In this document: positions 5,947 through 7,567 of the stretch, piece after piece | How the letters are laid out: each line of letters begins with the position of its first letter | Numbering within the stretch: the first letter of the stretch is position 1 | Origin: an uncultured Neomegalonema sp. | Lineage (GTDB): Bacteria; Pseudomonadota; Alphaproteobacteria; Rhodobacterales; Rhodobacteraceae | Direction of reading: 5' to 3' | Assembly: GCA_937944035.1 (NCBI GenBank) | Contig: CALDZQ010000007.1 | Span: forward strand, 1-7,567 | Length of the DNA stretch: 7,567 nt | Made by a program: the position numbers and the translations under genes | Notes under the pieces: model-generated | The model's input: only the letters and a program-made list of their open reading frames with translations | The model's database searches: none | What the model was told of the DNA's origin: nothing

Positions 5947-5975
5947 ATTTTACGCTAATTCGCCCGAAGTTTCAG
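5947..5975 (-). promoter_or_regulatory. Candidate promoter for the lipoprotein gene
   Basis: Reading minus, CTGAAA (5970-5975, 4 of 6 matches to the -35 consensus) is followed after 17 bp by TAAAAT (5947-5952, 5 of 6 to the -10). The -35 overlaps the speE stop codon. A start near 5940 would give a leader of about 42 nt. The block is clearly AT-rich against its GC-rich surroundings. No intrinsic terminator is visible between speE and this gene, so read-through from speDE is also possible. Confidence 0.35.
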
Positions 5976-6832
5976 AAGATCGCGGCGATATAGGCGGGTA
6001 ATGCGAACGCGCCCAGATGCAGATCGGGCGTGTAGTATCGCATCGTGATGCCCGCCGCGTCAAAGCGTTCCCGCAAAACCGCCGCAGAGACCTCCCGCCC
6101 CTTACCCGACCGCGATCCCCAGCCCAGTGCCATCGGCCCGCCCGCATAGGTCGGCACATGGGTCAGATAGCATCCCCAATCGGCAAACAGCGTCTTGAAC
6201 GACGCCATTGTTTTCGACAGCTCGTCAGCCTGCATGAACGGCACACCGTTCTGCGTGACAAGGATGCCATCCGCCGACAGACGGGCCTTGCAGTTTGCGT
6301 AAAACTCCGGCGTGAACAGCACTTCACCGGGGCCGATGGGGTCGGTGGAGTCGACGATAATCACATCGTAAGGCGCGCCCTGCCCCGCCATAAAAGCCGC
6401 GCCGTCGGTGATGACCAGATCAAGGCGCGGATCATCGAATGCCCCGTTGGACAGGGACGGCAGGAACTCCTTCGAGAATTCCACCACCCCCGCGTCAATC
6501 TCGACCATCGTGCAATGCTCAACGGTTTTGTGGCGCAGCACTTCACGCGCCATGCCGCCATCCCCGCCGCCGATAATCAGCACCCGCTTTGCCGCCCCGT
6601 GCGCGAAGATCGGCACATGGGCGAGCATCTCGTGATACATGAACTCGTCGCCCTCGGTCGTCTGGATGACGCCGTCGAGGGTCAGCACACGGCCGAAGCG
6701 CGGGTTCTCAAACACCCGCAAACGCTGATGTTCGGTGTTGCTGTCATAGAGAACGCGATCCTCAAGCAGGGCTTGGGAGTATTCCTTATGCAGCGGTTCA
6801 ACGGTCCAGCCGGCGGCCTGTGGGATGGTCAT
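5972..6832 (-). CDS. speE: Spermidine synthase (polyamine aminopropyltransferase)
   Basis: SpeE is a cytosolic enzyme that transfers the aminopropyl group from decarboxylated AdoMet to putrescine, giving spermidine and methylthioadenosine. The 286 residues match E. coli SpeE (about 288). A short N-terminal beta domain is followed by LDGVIQTTEGDEFMYHEM (52-69), typical of the active-site gate. Then come the nucleotide-binding GGGDGG (88-93), VEID (110-113, acidic residue for the ribose), ITDGAAF (141-147) and the catalytic VDSTDPIGP (160-168). The end, YYTPDLHLGAFALP, parallels E. coli YYNP...AFALP. The ATG has AAGGA (6839-6843) 6 nt upstream. It lies 75 nt downstream of speD, whose product supplies its substrate. 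Putrescine as acceptor is inferred from that pairing; spermine- or thermospermine-type activity cannot be excluded from motifs alone. Confidence 0.95.
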   Translation of the reverse strand: MTIPQAAGWTVEPLHKEYSQALLEDRVLYDSNTEHQRLRVFENPRFGRVLTLDGVIQTTEGDEFMYHEMLAHVPIFAHGAAKRVLIIGGGDGGMAREVLRHKTVEHCTMVEIDAGVVEFSKEFLPSLSNGAFDDPRLDLVITDGAAFMAGQGAPYDVIIVDSTDPIGPGEVLFTPEFYANCKARLSADGILVTQNGVPFMQADELSKTMASFKTLFADWGCYLTHVPTYAGGPMALGWGSRSGKGREVSAAVLRERFDAAGITMRYYTPDLHLGAFALPAYIAAIF

Positions 6833-6907
6833 GGCAAATCCTTCACGCTGAGGGCGTGGTGATAGGGCGCAATGAAAGAGGATGGCGGGCCATTACAGCC
6901 CGACCTG

Positions 6908-7426
6908 TTAAACGATGCCTTCGCCGCGCAACAGTTCTTTGGCTTGCACGTCATCAGCTTCGAATGCCTCGCGCAGAATGTCGACCGCTTTCCACGGTTC
7001 GGCATCGCCGCACATGAACACATCAAACGCGCCATAGCCCGCTTCGGGCCAAGTGTGGACACTGATATGACTTTCGGCCAGCACGGCCACCCCGCTCACG
7101 CCCTGGGGCGCGAACCTGTGCAGGTGGATGTGCAGCAACGTCGCCTTGCATTCATCGACACAGCGCCGGAATGCCGCATCAATCGTATCGATGCAATCGA
7201 GATTCTTCCCGCCCAGCACTTCGATAATCAAATGCGTTCCGGCGAAAACCTTGCCATCCTTGCGGACGAAATGGTCCTCGCGACCGGATTCGACCAGCGC
7301 CGTTTCCAGCGCGATAACGTTTGTATCCGCAGGCGCGTTAGCAGCAGTGCGGTTCTTCGTGTCTTCCGTTCGGGTGGTGCCTGTCTCCAGGTCCATCCCC
7401 GATTGGAAGAGGCGTTGCATCGCCAT
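6908..7426 (-). CDS. speD: S-adenosylmethionine decarboxylase proenzyme, class 1B
   Basis: SpeD decarboxylates AdoMet to provide the aminopropyl donor for SpeE. It is a pyruvoyl enzyme that cleaves itself. With the start at 7426 it has 172 residues. The core (from FAGTHLIIEV, residue 62) contains GVSGVAVLAESHISVHTWPE. Self-cleavage should fall between Glu118 and Ser119, Ser119 becoming the pyruvoyl group. His124 and Cys139 (FMCG) sit +5 and +20 from it, the same spacing as Ser63/His68/Cys83 of the Thermotoga enzyme as I recall. This is the small class 1B type, unlike E. coli SpeD. The start is chosen for GGGGAGGG (7435-7442), with GGAGG 9 nt upstream of the ATG. The frame remains open to the window edge, so an earlier start (ATG 7468 or TTG 7528) or a partial gene is possible. 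The 60-residue hydrophilic N-terminal extension is unusual for this family. Confidence 0.9.
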   Translation of the reverse strand: MAMQRLFQSGMDLETGTTRTEDTKNRTAANAPADTNVIALETALVESGREDHFVRKDGKVFAGTHLIIEVLGGKNLDCIDTIDAAFRRCVDECKATLLHIHLHRFAPQGVSGVAVLAESHISVHTWPEAGYGAFDVFMCGDAEPWKAVDILREAFEADDVQAKELLRGEGIV

Positions 7427-7567
7427 AGGCGCGACCCTCCCCAACCAGTAGATGTTACCCCCTGACATGCGCGCGGCAACATCCGGGAAACGAGCGCGGT
7501 CGGTAACGACTTTCGCCCCCGCCCGCAACCCCTCATCGCAAGAGAATGTCGCAATTTTATGAACGTG
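7427..7567 (-). other. speD upstream region: leader, or N-terminal continuation of the same frame
   Basis: Reading minus from the window edge, the speD frame has no stop through 47 codons before the chosen ATG, with GC-rich third positions. The stretch includes MSGGNIYWLGRV, which loosely recalls the GGS(L/I)YW motif I remember from alphaproteobacterial DUF1489 proteins. The rest of such a domain does not follow. Alternatively this is leader DNA: TAAAAT at 7554-7559 could be a -10 whose -35 would lie outside the window. Another minus-strand frame reaches a TAA at 7557-7559, where an upstream gene might end. The sequence available does not decide between these. Confidence 0.4.

Noticed and set aside
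6017..6862. A 281-codon open frame on the plus strand opposite speE, and another at 6872-7465 opposite speD
   Set aside because: Both are mirror frames of well-conserved minus-strand genes in GC-rich DNA. Their translations are Arg/His-rich and show no family features, and SpeE/SpeD motifs are unmistakable on the other strand.
6886..6902. Small hairpin CGGGC/GCCCG between speD and speE
   Set aside because: Only 5 bp with a 7-nt loop and no T-run on the minus strand; too weak to call a terminator, and the two genes probably share a transcript.

Overview
The window is a GC-rich, densely coding bacterial chromosome segment. The protein repertoire (a YhdH/AcuI-type reductase, a complete Ugp glycerol-3-phosphate ABC importer, SpeD and SpeE) fits a proteobacterium. 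The GC-rich codon use and the small class 1B SpeD make an alphaproteobacterium my best guess. That is an inference from style, not a demonstrated placement. I see no mobile element, CRISPR array, tRNA or rRNA gene, and no sign of recent transfer.

Layout, plus strand. Positions 1-939 hold the 3' part of a YhdH/AcuI-family NADPH-dependent oxidoreductase gene, closed by a good intrinsic terminator (967-999). A 213-bp intergenic region follows. It carries repeats, a candidate promoter and two leader hairpins in front of ugpB. The operon ugpB-ugpA-ugpE-ugpC (1153-5275) encodes a periplasmic binding protein, two membrane permeases and an ATPase. ugpB is separated from ugpA by 74 nt containing a perfect 9-bp stem followed by four T's. 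ugpA/ugpE overlap by one base and ugpE/ugpC are 3 nt apart. The likely logic is abundant binding protein made from the first cistron, with less permease and ATPase made by read-through. No ugpQ follows and no convincing Pho box is visible.

Layout, minus strand. From the right edge leftward come speD (S-adenosylmethionine decarboxylase, class 1B), speE (spermidine synthase) and a small unrecognised lipoprotein gene. They are co-oriented with gaps of 75 and 74 nt. SpeD makes decarboxylated AdoMet, and SpeE transfers its aminopropyl group to putrescine to give spermidine. The lipoprotein gene has its own good ribosome-binding site and a candidate promoter overlapping the speE stop codon, so it may be transcribed separately. 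It converges on ugpC; a 178-bp gap with one hairpin (5412-5442) lies between them.

Most of the window is recognisable, well-conserved metabolism and transport. I did not find evidence for a wholly new biological system. The points most worth a second look are the repeat-rich ugpB control region (two near-identical 13-mers exactly 52 bp apart), the stem-loop that splits the ugp operon, the long N-terminal extension and undefined upstream frame of speD, and the unknown lipoprotein beside the polyamine genes.
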